Source: an uncultured Prevotella sp.
GTDB lineage: Bacteria > Bacteroidota > Bacteroidia > Bacteroidales > Bacteroidaceae
Assembly (NCBI GenBank): GCA_934120735.1
Contig: CAKOVA010000027.1
Location: 1 to 28,311 of the forward strand
Length of the DNA: 28,311 nucleotides
Direction of reading: 5' to 3'
Positions 1-7,549 of this stretch are shown one piece after another. The notes beneath the pieces are model-generated. The model did not search any database, had not been told where the DNA came from, and worked only from the letters and a program-made list of their open reading frames with translations. The position numbers were made by a program, and so were the translations under genes. Position 1 is the first letter of the stretch; the number at the start of each line of letters is the position of its first letter.

Positions 1-807
1 CAGTACAAGAAGTTAGTAGGTCGCTGGGAAGGCGTTCTTACAGGTAAAGGCTTGCAATATGGTGGTTCTCGCATTCGCCCAGAGGCAACAGGATTCGGTG
101 CTTTGTACTTTGTGAACCAAATGTTGCAGACACGCAATATTGACATCAAGGGCAAGACAGTAGCTATCAGTGGCTTCGGAAATGTTGCATGGGGTGCTGC
201 TCTCAAAGCTACAGAACTGGGCGGAAAGGTGATTACCATCAGCGGTCCTGACGGTTACATCTACGATCCCAATGGCATCAGCGGCGAAAAGATTGCTTAT
301 ATGCTCGAATTACGCAGCAGCGGTAATGACGTTTGCAAACCATACGCCGACAAATTCGCAGGCTCTGAATTCCACGCAGGCAAGAAACCTTGGGAGCAGA
401 AAGCCGATATTTACTTGACATGTGCTACTCAAAATGAGTTGAACGGTGAAGATGCAGATAAGATCTTAGCTAACAAGCCACTCTGTGTAGCAGAAGTAAG
501 TAACATGGGATGTACAGCTGAAGCTGTTGACAAGTTCGTTGCAGCCGGACAACTCTTTGCACCGGGTAAAGCTGTCAATGCTGGTGGTGTTGCTACCTCT
601 GGTTTGGAAATGACCCAAAACTCTATCCGACTCACATGGAGCGAGGAAGAAGTAGACGAGAAGTTGCACTACATCATGCACTCTATCCACGAACAATGCG
701 TGAAATACGGCACACAACCTGACGGATACATCAACTATGTCAAGGGAGCTAACGTTGCTGGATTCATGAAAGTGGCACAAGCAATGTTGGAACAGGGTGT
801 GGTATAA
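1..807 (+). CDS. gdhA: NAD(P)-dependent glutamate dehydrogenase, C-terminal part (cut by window start)
   Basis: The enzyme interconverts 2-oxoglutarate plus ammonium and glutamate in the cytoplasm. The open frame runs in from the left edge; 268 codons are present, so about 175-180 N-terminal residues of the usual ~445 are missing. The visible part begins in the conserved block GRWEGVLTGKGLQYGGS followed by RPEATGFG, the junction into the nucleotide-binding domain. The Rossmann glycine motif follows as SGFGNVAWGAA, and a conserved NAGGVATSGLEM segment lies near the C-terminus. This is the hexameric gdhA class; NADP preference is usual for that class but is not proven here. The next gene starts only 17 bases after the stop, with no hairpin between, so read-through into the RlpA-like gene is possible. 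Confidence 0.96.
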   Translation, partial: QYKKLVGRWEGVLTGKGLQYGGSRIRPEATGFGALYFVNQMLQTRNIDIKGKTVAISGFGNVAWGAALKATELGGKVITISGPDGYIYDPNGISGEKIAYMLELRSSGNDVCKPYADKFAGSEFHAGKKPWEQKADIYLTCATQNELNGEDADKILANKPLCVAEVSNMGCTAEAVDKFVAAGQLFAPGKAVNAGGVATSGLEMTQNSIRLTWSEEEVDEKLHYIMHSIHEQCVKYGTQPDGYINYVKGANVAGFMKVAQAMLEQGVV

Positions 808-824
808 ACCCTAAACAATGTAGA

Positions 825-1409
825 GTGAAGTTTCAAAAAATAAGTATTTTATTTTTAATTCTACTGACAGGCTTTACCTTTCTGCTGGCTCAAAAGCAGA
901 AGGGTAAAGCCACTTATTATTCTAAAAAAGCGACAGGAGCACGCACAGCCAGCGGTGAAAGGCTGCATCATGATAGCATGACGTGTGCCCATCGCACCTA
1001 TCCGTTTGGAACATTATTAAAGGTGACCAATCCTTCTAACAAGCAAGAGGTCATCGTTAGGGTAACTGATAGGGGACCATTCACGCGAGGAAGGATTATT
1101 GACCTGTCGTGGGGAGCAGCCAAAGAGTTGGGAATTCTCGCAGCCGGCGTTGCCATGGTGACGGTAGAACGCGTCGATTCGGCGGACATCATCAAGGTTC
1201 CATACCGCTCAAAGGAAAGAAAAGAATTGCCTGAGCTTGACTTTGGCGTTTCTACCGAAGGGGGTAGTTTCATTGATGCATGGACAGAACAACAGAAACA
1301 AAATGCACATCAAACGAAAGAACAGCTCACCAAATTCAAGAAAGACAATGCTTTAGAAAACAAAAAGAAATCCTTAAAACCGAAAGAGAAACAGAAAAAA
1401 AAGAGATAA
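825..1409 (+). CDS. rlpA: RlpA-like double-psi beta-barrel exported protein, no SPOR domain
   Basis: The 194-residue protein starts at GTG 825; the only nearby ATG (818) runs straight into a stop. Residues 1-22 form a signal peptide (MKFQK then a hydrophobic run ending LLAQ). Residues about 26-115 are an RlpA/DPBB domain: KGKATYYSKKATG, RTASGERL, the TYPFGTLLKVTN strand and VRVTDRGPF, where D82 is the conserved acidic residue. RlpA proteins are septal-ring lytic transglycosylases or related peptidoglycan-associated proteins in the periplasm or outer membrane. Unlike the longer enterobacterial and Pseudomonas forms there is no C-terminal SPOR domain. The last ~45 residues are instead a Lys/Gln/Glu-rich, probably disordered tail ending KEKQKKKR. 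Family assignment is secure; enzymatic activity is inferred only. Confidence 0.88.
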   Translation: MKFQKISILFLILLTGFTFLLAQKQKGKATYYSKKATGARTASGERLHHDSMTCAHRTYPFGTLLKVTNPSNKQEVIVRVTDRGPFTRGRIIDLSWGAAKELGILAAGVAMVTVERVDSADIIKVPYRSKERKELPELDFGVSTEGGSFIDAWTEQQKQNAHQTKEQLTKFKKDNALENKKKSLKPKEKQKKKR

Positions 1410-1493
1410 GAAGAAAAAATAATCAATCACTTATATGTAGTTTTTATTTTTTTTATAGTATTATTGACATATAAATTCTCCAACTATAACATC

Positions 1494-1844
1494 ATGTATG
1501 CTTTCTTATCTTCTTTATCAAATAATTGGATTGTTTGGTTCTACATTATAGTTTTACTCCCTTTTCAAATTTATGATATTTGCAAAGAGAAAGAAAGAAA
1601 CAGCAAGAAGACCCTCATGCTTCTTATTTGCGCCAGTTTTGCCATAATAGCTGGAATACAATCTTGTATTAAGGGAAAGAACTTGACTATCAGCCCGACT
1701 CCTCTTTATATAATCCTCCTTATTTGTTACATAGAAAGCATTATCACATTCTTACAAAAAAGAACTAAAAGAGACCTCGCTTTCCTATGTATATTTTCAT
1801 TTTTTATGGTAATAATTATATTAAACTTCCTATCAAGAAATTAG
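1494..1844 (+). CDS. Hypothetical small multi-pass membrane protein
   Basis: The 116-residue open frame starts at ATG 1494; a TTG at 1464 would add ten residues. I do not recognise a family. It shows four hydrophobic stretches at about residues 12-28, 40-57, 70-88 and 95-112, separated by short Lys/Arg/Glu-rich loops (KEKERNSKK, then KRTKRD). That pattern fits a four-helix inner-membrane protein. Base composition is much more AT-rich than the flanking gdhA, rlpA and fabI, as is the following intergenic DNA, which may mark acquired or fast-evolving sequence. It lies 84 bases after rlpA on the same strand with no clear terminator between. There are no motifs from which to propose a function. 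It is probably a real gene because of its regular membrane topology, but could be an accessory ORF. Confidence 0.5.
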   Translation: MYAFLSSLSNNWIVWFYIIVLLPFQIYDICKEKERNSKKTLMLLICASFAIIAGIQSCIKGKNLTISPTPLYIILLICYIESIITFLQKRTKRDLAFLCIFSFFMVIIILNFLSRN

Positions 1845-1959
1845 CAGCAAGGATAGTTCCTTATGTTGGTTGGGAATGGGGAGACTCTTCTGCTGCATAC
1901 AGCATCTCTAATCTATAATGATCATAAGAAATGAGGGAAATCGTTCTTACTCACATTTC

Positions 1960-2103
1960 TTATTTCTTACTGCACGCAAGCATGACTTTTTCAATATCTT
2001 TGAGTATTTCTTTTGTATTCTCCCAACCAAGCAAACTCAATTCAAGAACAAACACCTTCAGCAACCATGGTGGCTCGTCCATGCCTCCTAACGGAATAAA
2101 CAC
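1960..2103 (-). pseudogene. Possible short ORF or 3' remnant of a lost gene
   Basis: Read on the minus strand from GTG 2103 (or ATG 2082) to TAA 1960, the frame gives 47 (or 40) residues that look protein-like: VFIPLGGMDEPPWLLK, then a hydrophobic/acidic helix-like run with GWENTKEILKDIEK. In-frame stops lie immediately upstream of 2103, so a longer gene is not possible without a frameshift. I do not recognise the family. It may be the surviving C-terminal end of a decayed gene or a small gene of its own. The protein-like composition is the only support. Confidence 0.25.
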
Positions 2104-2141
2104 AGCCCGAAAAATAATAATTTATCCACTTTTTTGAGAGG

Positions 2142-2159
2142 AAAGTAGTGAACTACTTT
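2142..2159. repeat. Perfect palindrome upstream of fabI promoter
   Basis: The arms AAAGTAGT and ACTACTTT (8 bp each) flank a 2-base centre. The element sits about 70 bases upstream of the fabI -7 box. Its form (AAAG-arm, dyad, CTTTTG) resembles single units of the 22-bp arrays elsewhere in the window. It could be an operator or a lone array-type unit. Confidence 0.5.
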
Positions 2160-2226
2160 TGTCTTCCGTGAACGATGGCAGAATCAATAAAGATAAGGGC
2201 GAAACAGCAATTTCATTATTTTTAAG

Positions 2227-2234
2227 TACCTTTG
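2227..2234 (+). promoter_or_regulatory. Bacteroidota -7 box (TACCTTTG) for fabI
   Basis: TACCTTTG matches TAnnTTTG, the -7 consensus of the Bacteroidota primary sigma factor. Transcription would start near 2240, leaving a leader of roughly 20 bases before ATG 2259. No good -33 TTTG is visible at the usual distance. Confidence 0.55.
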
Positions 2235-2258
2235 TTGCCAAACTCTTAATATAGAAAT

Positions 2259-3116
2259 ATGAGTAACAACTTATTATCAGGAAAAAGAGGCATCATCTTT
2301 GGTGCCCTTAATGAGCGATCTATCGCTTGGAAAGTAGCTGAAAGAGCTGTTGAAGAAGGTGCTAAAATCACATTATCAAACACGCCCGTAGCAGTGAGAA
2401 TGGGCACAGTGAGCGCCTTATCCGAAAAGCTTCATTGCGAAGTAATACCCGCTGATGCCACCAGCGTGGACGACTTAGAGAATGTGTTCAAGCAGTCTAT
2501 GGAGATTCTTGGTGGAAAAATCGACTTCGTGTTGCATGCCATCGGTATGTCACCCAACGTTCGTAAGCATCGTACTTACGATGACTTGGACTACAAAATG
2601 CTGGACACGACGCTCGATATTTCGGCTGTTTCTTTCCATAAGATGATACAAAGCGCCAAGAAATTGGATGCCATTAACGAATATGGGTCTATCGTTGCGC
2701 TCAGTTATGTAGCCGCACAACGCACTTTCTTCGGCTATAATGACATGGCAGATGCCAAGGCTTTGTTAGAAAGTATTGCGCGTAGCTTTGGTTATATCTA
2801 TGGCCGAGAGAAGCATGTGCGCATCAACACCATCTCACAATCGCCCACCCTCACCACCGCTGGTCAAGGGGTTAAGGGCATGGATAAGCTCTTCGACTTT
2901 GCCAATCGCATGTCTCCACTGGGCAACGCATCGGCAGAAGAGTGTGCAGACTATTGCATCGTGATGTTCTCTGACCTCACCAAGAAGGTCACCATGCAGA
3001 ACCTTTATCACGATGGTGGCTTCTCTAACGTGGGAATGAGCCTGCGCGCCATGGCCACTTACGAGAAAGGATTAGATGAATATAAAGACGAAAACGGAAA
3101 AATTATCTACGGATAA
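2259..3116 (+). CDS. fabI: Enoyl-[acyl-carrier-protein] reductase (NADH), FabI
   Basis: FabI carries out the last reduction of each fatty-acid elongation cycle (FAS II), reducing trans-2-enoyl-ACP in the cytoplasm; it is the classical triclosan target. The 285-residue length is slightly longer than the usual ~260 because of a C-terminal extension (YEKGLDEYKDENGKIIYG). It is a divergent short-chain dehydrogenase. The N-terminal nucleotide loop reads GIIFGALNERSIAWKVA (residues 11-27), HAIGMSP lies at 93-99, and the FabI catalytic pair Tyr-x6-Lys is present as Y160-NDMADA-K167, with Y150 as the second conserved tyrosine. The SPTLTTAGQGVKG segment after the active site is typical of the family. 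The gene has its own promoter box and terminator and looks monocistronic. Confidence 0.97.
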   Translation: MSNNLLSGKRGIIFGALNERSIAWKVAERAVEEGAKITLSNTPVAVRMGTVSALSEKLHCEVIPADATSVDDLENVFKQSMEILGGKIDFVLHAIGMSPNVRKHRTYDDLDYKMLDTTLDISAVSFHKMIQSAKKLDAINEYGSIVALSYVAAQRTFFGYNDMADAKALLESIARSFGYIYGREKHVRINTISQSPTLTTAGQGVKGMDKLFDFANRMSPLGNASAEECADYCIVMFSDLTKKVTMQNLYHDGGFSNVGMSLRAMATYEKGLDEYKDENGKIIYG

Positions 3117-3138
3117 ACGCATTACAACTATCAATTAT

Positions 3139-3180
3139 AAGGGCGACGCTACTGATGTAACGTCGCCCCTTTTTATTTCT
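3139..3180 (+). terminator. Rho-independent terminator after fabI
   Basis: A GC-rich stem GGGCGACG (3141-3148) pairs with CGTCGCCC (3161-3168). Inside it a further TAC/GTA stem closes a TGAT loop. CTTTTTATTT follows directly on the plus strand. The serpin gene converges on it; the minus-strand flank is only moderately T-rich, so it mainly serves fabI but may act both ways. Confidence 0.9.
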
Positions 3181-3219
3181 TACGATAAAAGAGCAATCTA
3201 CCAACGGTCTAAAAACCGT

Positions 3220-4461
3220 TTACTTGCCTTGATAAGTACCCATGAAAAAGATGGTACCCGTACTATGTTCAACAATGGCATACATGAAAGGACGGTTGGC
3301 ATGGAACATAATGGGCTTAGAAGGAGGAAGTGCTGTTTCCCCAGTTTCAACCGCCGTAACGGCTGCAGCCTTTGCACCTTCCTCATCAACCTCAATCTTT
3401 GCCTTCTGCAAAACCGTAGAAACGAAAGCTTTTGCCACGGACATTTTTGTCAAATCTGCTTTTTCACGGTCGAACATCATATTCATTCCCAGCAACTTCA
3501 ACACATCGTTCAACTCACGAGTGTACGCAGATGTAAAGCGTGGAAGCTTCAAATCAACTTTACTGCTATATGTGCTCTTCAGATTGTCTTTCCACTTTTT
3601 AGCATCCATGGTCTGCAACAAGCTCGACAAATCCTTTCCCTCACGAGGCAAAAGTACCACCATTTCGTACGATCCATTGCCGTAAGGAAGCACCACGGTC
3701 TGATAGTTGTCGTTCTCAGCAGCAAAGAATCGCTCTTTCTGATGCATCATTTTCACCGTCAACTTCTTGCCGTCCGCCTGCGTAAACGATTCTTGCTGCG
3801 TACGCTTTTTATCAAACTTGTGATACCAAAGGCCTTTGAAATACAACGCATTGAGTAGATAGGTAACCGCATCTGGATTGACACGATCCAACAATTGCGG
3901 CACCATACCGTGCGTGAGTTCACTCGCCCACAGGTTGATAAACGACAAAGTAGCCGGCGAACTGAAATCTTGATTGGTTACAAGTGCTTGATATTGTTTT
4001 TCAACCACATTCTTAAAGTCGGGCTGCAGCGGCTTGTTTTTGTTCGCAACCACTGCATTCGCCATCGAAACCTTGGTCGACTTGTCCAGCTTTGGCGATT
4101 CTATCATGAGTTGATGGCAAAGAGAATTGATGTCATCCACCTTGCCCGAACGGAACTCAAGACCCTCCAAGATTTCTTTCTGCGTATCTCCTACCGCCCC
4201 ATTAGCCAGCATACCGAGCGCATAAGTCACGCTCAATGGCGAGACAAACACGTCTTGTTGCTCGCCTTTCGACACCTCTTTAAAGAACTTCCACGCAAAC
4301 TCATTGCTGTTTTCTACTTGCGCTTGCTGCGCTGTTGTCAGCTTGATGGTTCCTGGATTGTACTTCACATTAGGCGAAACAGGTTCGTCTTCACTACACG
4401 ATGCCAGCATCCCAACCGACAAACAACATACACCGATTAAAGGAAAAAAATGTTTCATCAT
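3220..4461 (-). CDS. Serpin-family protease inhibitor lipoprotein
   Basis: The 413-residue protein begins with a lipoprotein signal whose lipobox is LASC (C22), so it is probably lipid-anchored. Residues about 45-413 form one serpin fold: EFAWKFFKEV, VFVSPLSVTYALGMLANGA (breach/helix B region), LLNALYFKGLW, and the C-terminal HANRPFMYAIVEHSTGTIFFMG. The hinge starts VDEEGAKAAAV (E360 = P17, G362 = P15). Counting from G362 and anchoring on the two prolines that fall at P3'-P4', the predicted P1-P1' bond is T376-A377. An inhibitory serpin traps serine or cysteine proteases as a covalent, loop-inserted complex. The small-residue hinge supports inhibition, although P13 is Lys instead of the usual Glu. 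It lies last in a probable four-gene leftward operon, 82 bases after mscS. Confidence 0.96.
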   Translation of the reverse strand: MMKHFFPLIGVCCLSVGMLASCSEDEPVSPNVKYNPGTIKLTTAQQAQVENSNEFAWKFFKEVSKGEQQDVFVSPLSVTYALGMLANGAVGDTQKEILEGLEFRSGKVDDINSLCHQLMIESPKLDKSTKVSMANAVVANKNKPLQPDFKNVVEKQYQALVTNQDFSSPATLSFINLWASELTHGMVPQLLDRVNPDAVTYLLNALYFKGLWYHKFDKKRTQQESFTQADGKKLTVKMMHQKERFFAAENDNYQTVVLPYGNGSYEMVVLLPREGKDLSSLLQTMDAKKWKDNLKSTYSSKVDLKLPRFTSAYTRELNDVLKLLGMNMMFDREKADLTKMSVAKAFVSTVLQKAKIEVDEEGAKAAAVTAVETGETALPPSKPIMFHANRPFMYAIVEHSTGTIFFMGTYQGK

Positions 4462-4543
4462 ATCTATTCTGTTTTAGTTATCTACTCATAGAATGACGAA
4501 AACATTGAAATCTTGCACCGATTTACAATTTATTTTTCATTTT

Positions 4544-5755
4544 TTATCCCAACAGCTGCTTGACTTGAGGCATTGCAGACGAACGCTCATAGATGTGCAA
4601 GCCAAACACTGGCGCCATGGTGTACGCCCATTCCATGATTTCTGCCATGTTATGTTCGTAGACAATCCACTCTTTATTGCTCAGGAAGAAGTAAAACTCG
4701 ATGGGCAAACCTGTGTTCGTAGCCTCCAATTGGCGCACCATGCAAGTGAGACTGGTATTCACTTCGGGCGACTGTTTGAGCCAGTTTTCCATATATTTGC
4801 GATACAAACCCAAGTTTGTAAGGTCGCCTTTCAACTCTTGCGCCGTCAGAAATCCCTTCTCCTGACACATGTTCTTCAGCTCTTGCGATGCAGGTTTGAT
4901 AGATAAAAAGTCGAAATAAACCAGTCGTTTCACGCGTCTTCCGCCACTTTCCTGCATACCTTTCCAGTTTTGGAAAGACCCATCTACCAGCGTCTTGGGC
5001 GACACTGTCACAATGGTGTTATCAAAATTCTGCACCTTCACCGTGGTAAGCGTCATCTCCATCACCTCACCATCCACGGGTGTCGAGGGCACCGTAATCC
5101 AGTCGCCGCGCCTAATCATGTCGTTGCTGGTAAGGCGAATGCCCGCCACTAACCCCTCGATGGTGTCCTTGAACACCAACATCAGCACGGCAGAGGTAGC
5201 ACCCAGTCCGGCAAACAACTTCATTGGACTCTTGTCTATCACCAAGGCAACCACCACGATGACACCGATGAAGATGGCAACTATCTTCAATACACCGCAG
5301 AACGATTGCAAATACTGCTGCTTACTCGAGCTATTTGTAGTCTCGAGATGGCGGAACGAGTTGATCACGGCAATGCCCAACTGCACCGAGGTCACCGTGA
5401 TGTAGATGCTGGTGAGCCGGTTGAGCATCTCTTGCACAAACGGTGCTTCATAGAACACCAATGGCAAGAGTTTGTAAATCACTACCGCTGGAACAATGGC
5501 ACAAACCTTGAGCAGCACATCGCGGTTGAACAGCACATCATCCCACTTGGCCTTGGTTCGTGCCGTGAGCTTATCAATGACCGGAATCAACAGTTTTTTG
5601 GCGATAATGTAGCTGAGCCAAGAAAAGAAAATAGCTGCCAACGACATCGACACATACCGCACAACGGGCACCGCCACACCTGTAATTCCACACATCTGGA
5701 TGAGATCTTCCACAACACTTCGTATCTGATTCATCGTTTCTGTAATATCCCACAT
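4544..5755 (-). CDS. MscS-family mechanosensitive channel, YbdG/MscM-like
   Basis: This 403-residue inner-membrane protein has about five hydrophobic helices (roughly residues 28-55, 82-102, 112-135, 152-178 and the pore helix 181-215). The pore-lining helix GLGATSAVLMLVFKDTIEGL is rich in Gly/Ala. It is followed by the beta-domain entry GDWITVP and the strand block TTVKVQNFDNTIVTVSP, typical of the MscS fold. The sequence around the pore (LVFKDTIEGLVAGI, then NDMIRRGDW) resembles E. coli YbdG, a miniconductance MscS relative, more than MscS itself. Such channels open under membrane tension and release solutes on hypo-osmotic shock. The gene starts 45 bases after dacB's stop, so co-transcription is likely. 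Start ATG 5755 gives a short cytoplasmic or amphipathic lead before helix 1. Confidence 0.94.
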   Translation of the reverse strand: MWDITETMNQIRSVVEDLIQMCGITGVAVPVVRYVSMSLAAIFFSWLSYIIAKKLLIPVIDKLTARTKAKWDDVLFNRDVLLKVCAIVPAVVIYKLLPLVFYEAPFVQEMLNRLTSIYITVTSVQLGIAVINSFRHLETTNSSSKQQYLQSFCGVLKIVAIFIGVIVVVALVIDKSPMKLFAGLGATSAVLMLVFKDTIEGLVAGIRLTSNDMIRRGDWITVPSTPVDGEVMEMTLTTVKVQNFDNTIVTVSPKTLVDGSFQNWKGMQESGGRRVKRLVYFDFLSIKPASQELKNMCQEKGFLTAQELKGDLTNLGLYRKYMENWLKQSPEVNTSLTCMVRQLEATNTGLPIEFYFFLSNKEWIVYEHNMAEIMEWAYTMAPVFGLHIYERSSAMPQVKQLLG

Positions 5756-5800
5756 AATCTTTTATTGTTTATTCGTGAATAATTTATCTTGACCCATGCG

Positions 5801-7063
5801 TTATGGTAAGCACAACGCACGGCAAACTCTGTCTTGAAAAGCGCGCCCGTTCTTACCGTACATCACCCCTTGGTTGATGATGGCAAAGCACAGCAGGTGC
5901 CCGTTTGAAGCCTCACAATAGCCCGCCAAGCTGGTCACACCCGTCACGGTGCCCGTCTTGGCCCACACCTTTCCGTGCGTGTGGGTGTCTCTCAGGCGTT
6001 TTTTCAACGTACCATCCACTCCCGCAGTTGGCATCGATGGCAGCAGATGGCTGTAGATATTTTGGTGTTGATAGCCATATTTGAGCAACTTCACTAACAG
6101 TTCTACGCTGACATAATTGTACAATGACAGTCCGCTACCGTCGGCGATTTTATACCGAGAGGCATCCAGTCCCACCTTATTTATTAGTCGGCGTACCACC
6201 GACCGCACCTCTTTGGCCGTCACCGTTCGACCGTTTTCGCGCGGAACCAGCTGATAAAACAGCGCCTCGGCGTACAGATTGTCGCTCTTTTTCATCATCG
6301 GCAACAGGATTTGGTCAATGCTGTGCGTCCGTTCACAAATGCGAATGGCCTCGGCAGGGCACTTCGCTACCGAACTGAACGCTTCCACTTGGATGCCAGC
6401 CTCACGCAGTTCTTTCTCAAACTCGGTCATGAAATGATCCTTACGCCGGTACACCAAGGGCGACAACACGGGATTGTCGTCGTCCCAACACCATCCTTCA
6501 CCCAACACGTCAAGGTCTTTCATACTCTTGTCGGCATACAGATTGCCGCGTATGGTGTCCACGCCAAGAGTTTTCATGCAATCGGTAAAGGCACGCATGT
6601 CATCTCTACCGAACTGCGGGTCGAAGCCCCCAACGCAGTAGAGATCGCCCGTGAGGGTGCGGTTTTGTATCGTTCCGGTGTAATAGAGTGCGGTTTTGAA
6701 CTGATAACTACCGCCCAACTTGTCGAGCGCGGTGATGGCTGTAACCACTTTCATGGTGCTGGCGGGGCGCATCAGTTGACGCTCGTTGTGGGTGTAGATG
6801 ACACTGTCGGCCGTGAGGTCGTACACCATCAGTCCCAACTGCGAGGTTTCAAACATGTCGTGCGTAAGCAATTTGTCAATTCGTGCTTGCGCATTTTGTG
6901 GCCAAGGCAGTGCCACGCTGTCGTCCGAGAGCGTGTCCGTCAAGGCCACGTCGGTCACTTCCGAACTATCGTTATCCGCTATGTCTTCGTAAACCACCTG
7001 CGCCTGAAGGGGCATGTACATGCCCAAAACAAGCAACCAGGAAAGAATTTTTAATCTATTCAT
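5801..7063 (-). CDS. dacB: D-Ala-D-Ala carboxypeptidase/endopeptidase, peptidase S13 (PBP4/DacB type)
   Basis: The protein is a 420-residue periplasmic penicillin-binding protein with a signal peptide (residues 1-22, ending LQAQ). All three active-site motifs of the S13 family are present: S102-TMK (SxxK), S260-DN (SxN) and K369-TG (KTG). The inserted domain between SxxK and SxN is reduced compared with E. coli PBP4 (477 residues). Class C low-molecular-weight PBPs trim the terminal D-Ala of muropeptides and can cleave DD-crosslinks. A short acidic linker (about residues 25-50) separates the signal peptide from the domain. Its ATG overlaps the stop of the upstream PH-like gene (ATGA, 7060-7063), indicating translational coupling. 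Confidence 0.95.
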   Translation of the reverse strand: MNRLKILSWLLVLGMYMPLQAQVVYEDIADNDSSEVTDVALTDTLSDDSVALPWPQNAQARIDKLLTHDMFETSQLGLMVYDLTADSVIYTHNERQLMRPASTMKVVTAITALDKLGGSYQFKTALYYTGTIQNRTLTGDLYCVGGFDPQFGRDDMRAFTDCMKTLGVDTIRGNLYADKSMKDLDVLGEGWCWDDDNPVLSPLVYRRKDHFMTEFEKELREAGIQVEAFSSVAKCPAEAIRICERTHSIDQILLPMMKKSDNLYAEALFYQLVPRENGRTVTAKEVRSVVRRLINKVGLDASRYKIADGSGLSLYNYVSVELLVKLLKYGYQHQNIYSHLLPSMPTAGVDGTLKKRLRDTHTHGKVWAKTGTVTGVTSLAGYCEASNGHLLCFAIINQGVMYGKNGRAFQDRVCRALCLP

Positions 7064-7503
7064 GTGTTTTGTGATGCGGAAGATGCAACCTCCGCCTGCT
7101 GACGCTTTGTTAATTCTTCTACAAACGCCTGTTCGTCCTTGGGTTGAACCGCAACTAAATGATGGGCACCATACTCGATGAGCAAGTAGTGAGACAGTCC
7201 AAAATTGGTGTGCATCACCTTACATTGTACCACATCACGAAGGGGGACGCTTTGACTTCGCGAAAAACGCCCTTTGTCTATCAACAGAAATTCCATCTCC
7301 TCATCACGGTCAATGGGTTTGACACACGCAAAGGTATAGGTGGTATGCAGCACACGTTCAATCATGCCCACGATGATGATAACGACCAACAGCCCAAATA
7401 TAGCTTGCTTAATCCAAAAAAGATAGACGACAAGCATCGTAAAGAGTGCTAAGCCACACTTAAATCCCAAGGTGAGTCGTTGATGAAAAACACGTTGTGC
7501 CAT
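7060..7503 (-). CDS. Bacterial PH-domain-like membrane protein
   Basis: This 147-residue protein has two closely spaced hydrophobic helices (about residues 13-30 and 32-47) followed by a soluble beta-rich C-terminal domain (about 50-130). That arrangement is seen in small bacterial PH (bPH, YdbS/YdbT-like) membrane proteins. The strands YTFACVKPIDRDEEMEFLLI and SVPLRDVVQCKVM fit a PH-like barrel but no catalytic motif is expected. It is the first gene of the leftward run (PH protein, dacB, mscS, serpin), is preceded by a promoter-like box and palindrome, and overlaps dacB by four bases. Its role is unknown; coupling to dacB points to the cell envelope. Domain assignment is from pattern only, so a different small membrane family is possible. 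Confidence 0.7.
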   Translation of the reverse strand: MAQRVFHQRLTLGFKCGLALFTMLVVYLFWIKQAIFGLLVVIIIVGMIERVLHTTYTFACVKPIDRDEEMEFLLIDKGRFSRSQSVPLRDVVQCKVMHTNFGLSHYLLIEYGAHHLVAVQPKDEQAFVEELTKRQQAEVASSASQNT

Positions 7504-7525
7504 GTATAAATAATAGCCTTATTGG

Positions 7526-7544
7526 ACAAACGAACATCGTTTGT
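7526..7544. repeat. Perfect inverted repeat at the transcription start of the PH/dacB/mscS/serpin operon
   Basis: The 8-bp arms ACAAACGA (7526-7533) and TCGTTTGT (7537-7544) flank a 3-base centre. The repeat overlaps the predicted start of leftward transcription, just downstream of the -7 box at 7557-7550. It could be a repressor operator or a small 5' leader hairpin. Confidence 0.55.
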
Positions 7545-7549
7545 AACTG

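Larger units (their letters stand above)
1845..2258. other. AT-rich intergenic region before fabI
   Basis: This 414-base stretch has no convincing complete gene. It holds a possible minus-strand gene remnant (1960-2103), a perfect 8-bp-arm palindrome (2142-2159) and the fabI -7 box (2227-2234). A 68-codon plus-strand frame (1931-2137) looks like a shadow of the minus-strand remnant. Composition matches the AT-rich small membrane gene just upstream. Confidence 0.6.

Noticed and set aside
3076..3858. A 260-codon plus-strand frame overlapping the fabI end
   Set aside because: It crosses the fabI terminator and runs antisense to the serpin; the composition is not protein-like.
6311..7054. A 247-codon plus-strand frame
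   Set aside because: It is antisense to dacB, whose three PBP motifs prove the minus-strand reading.
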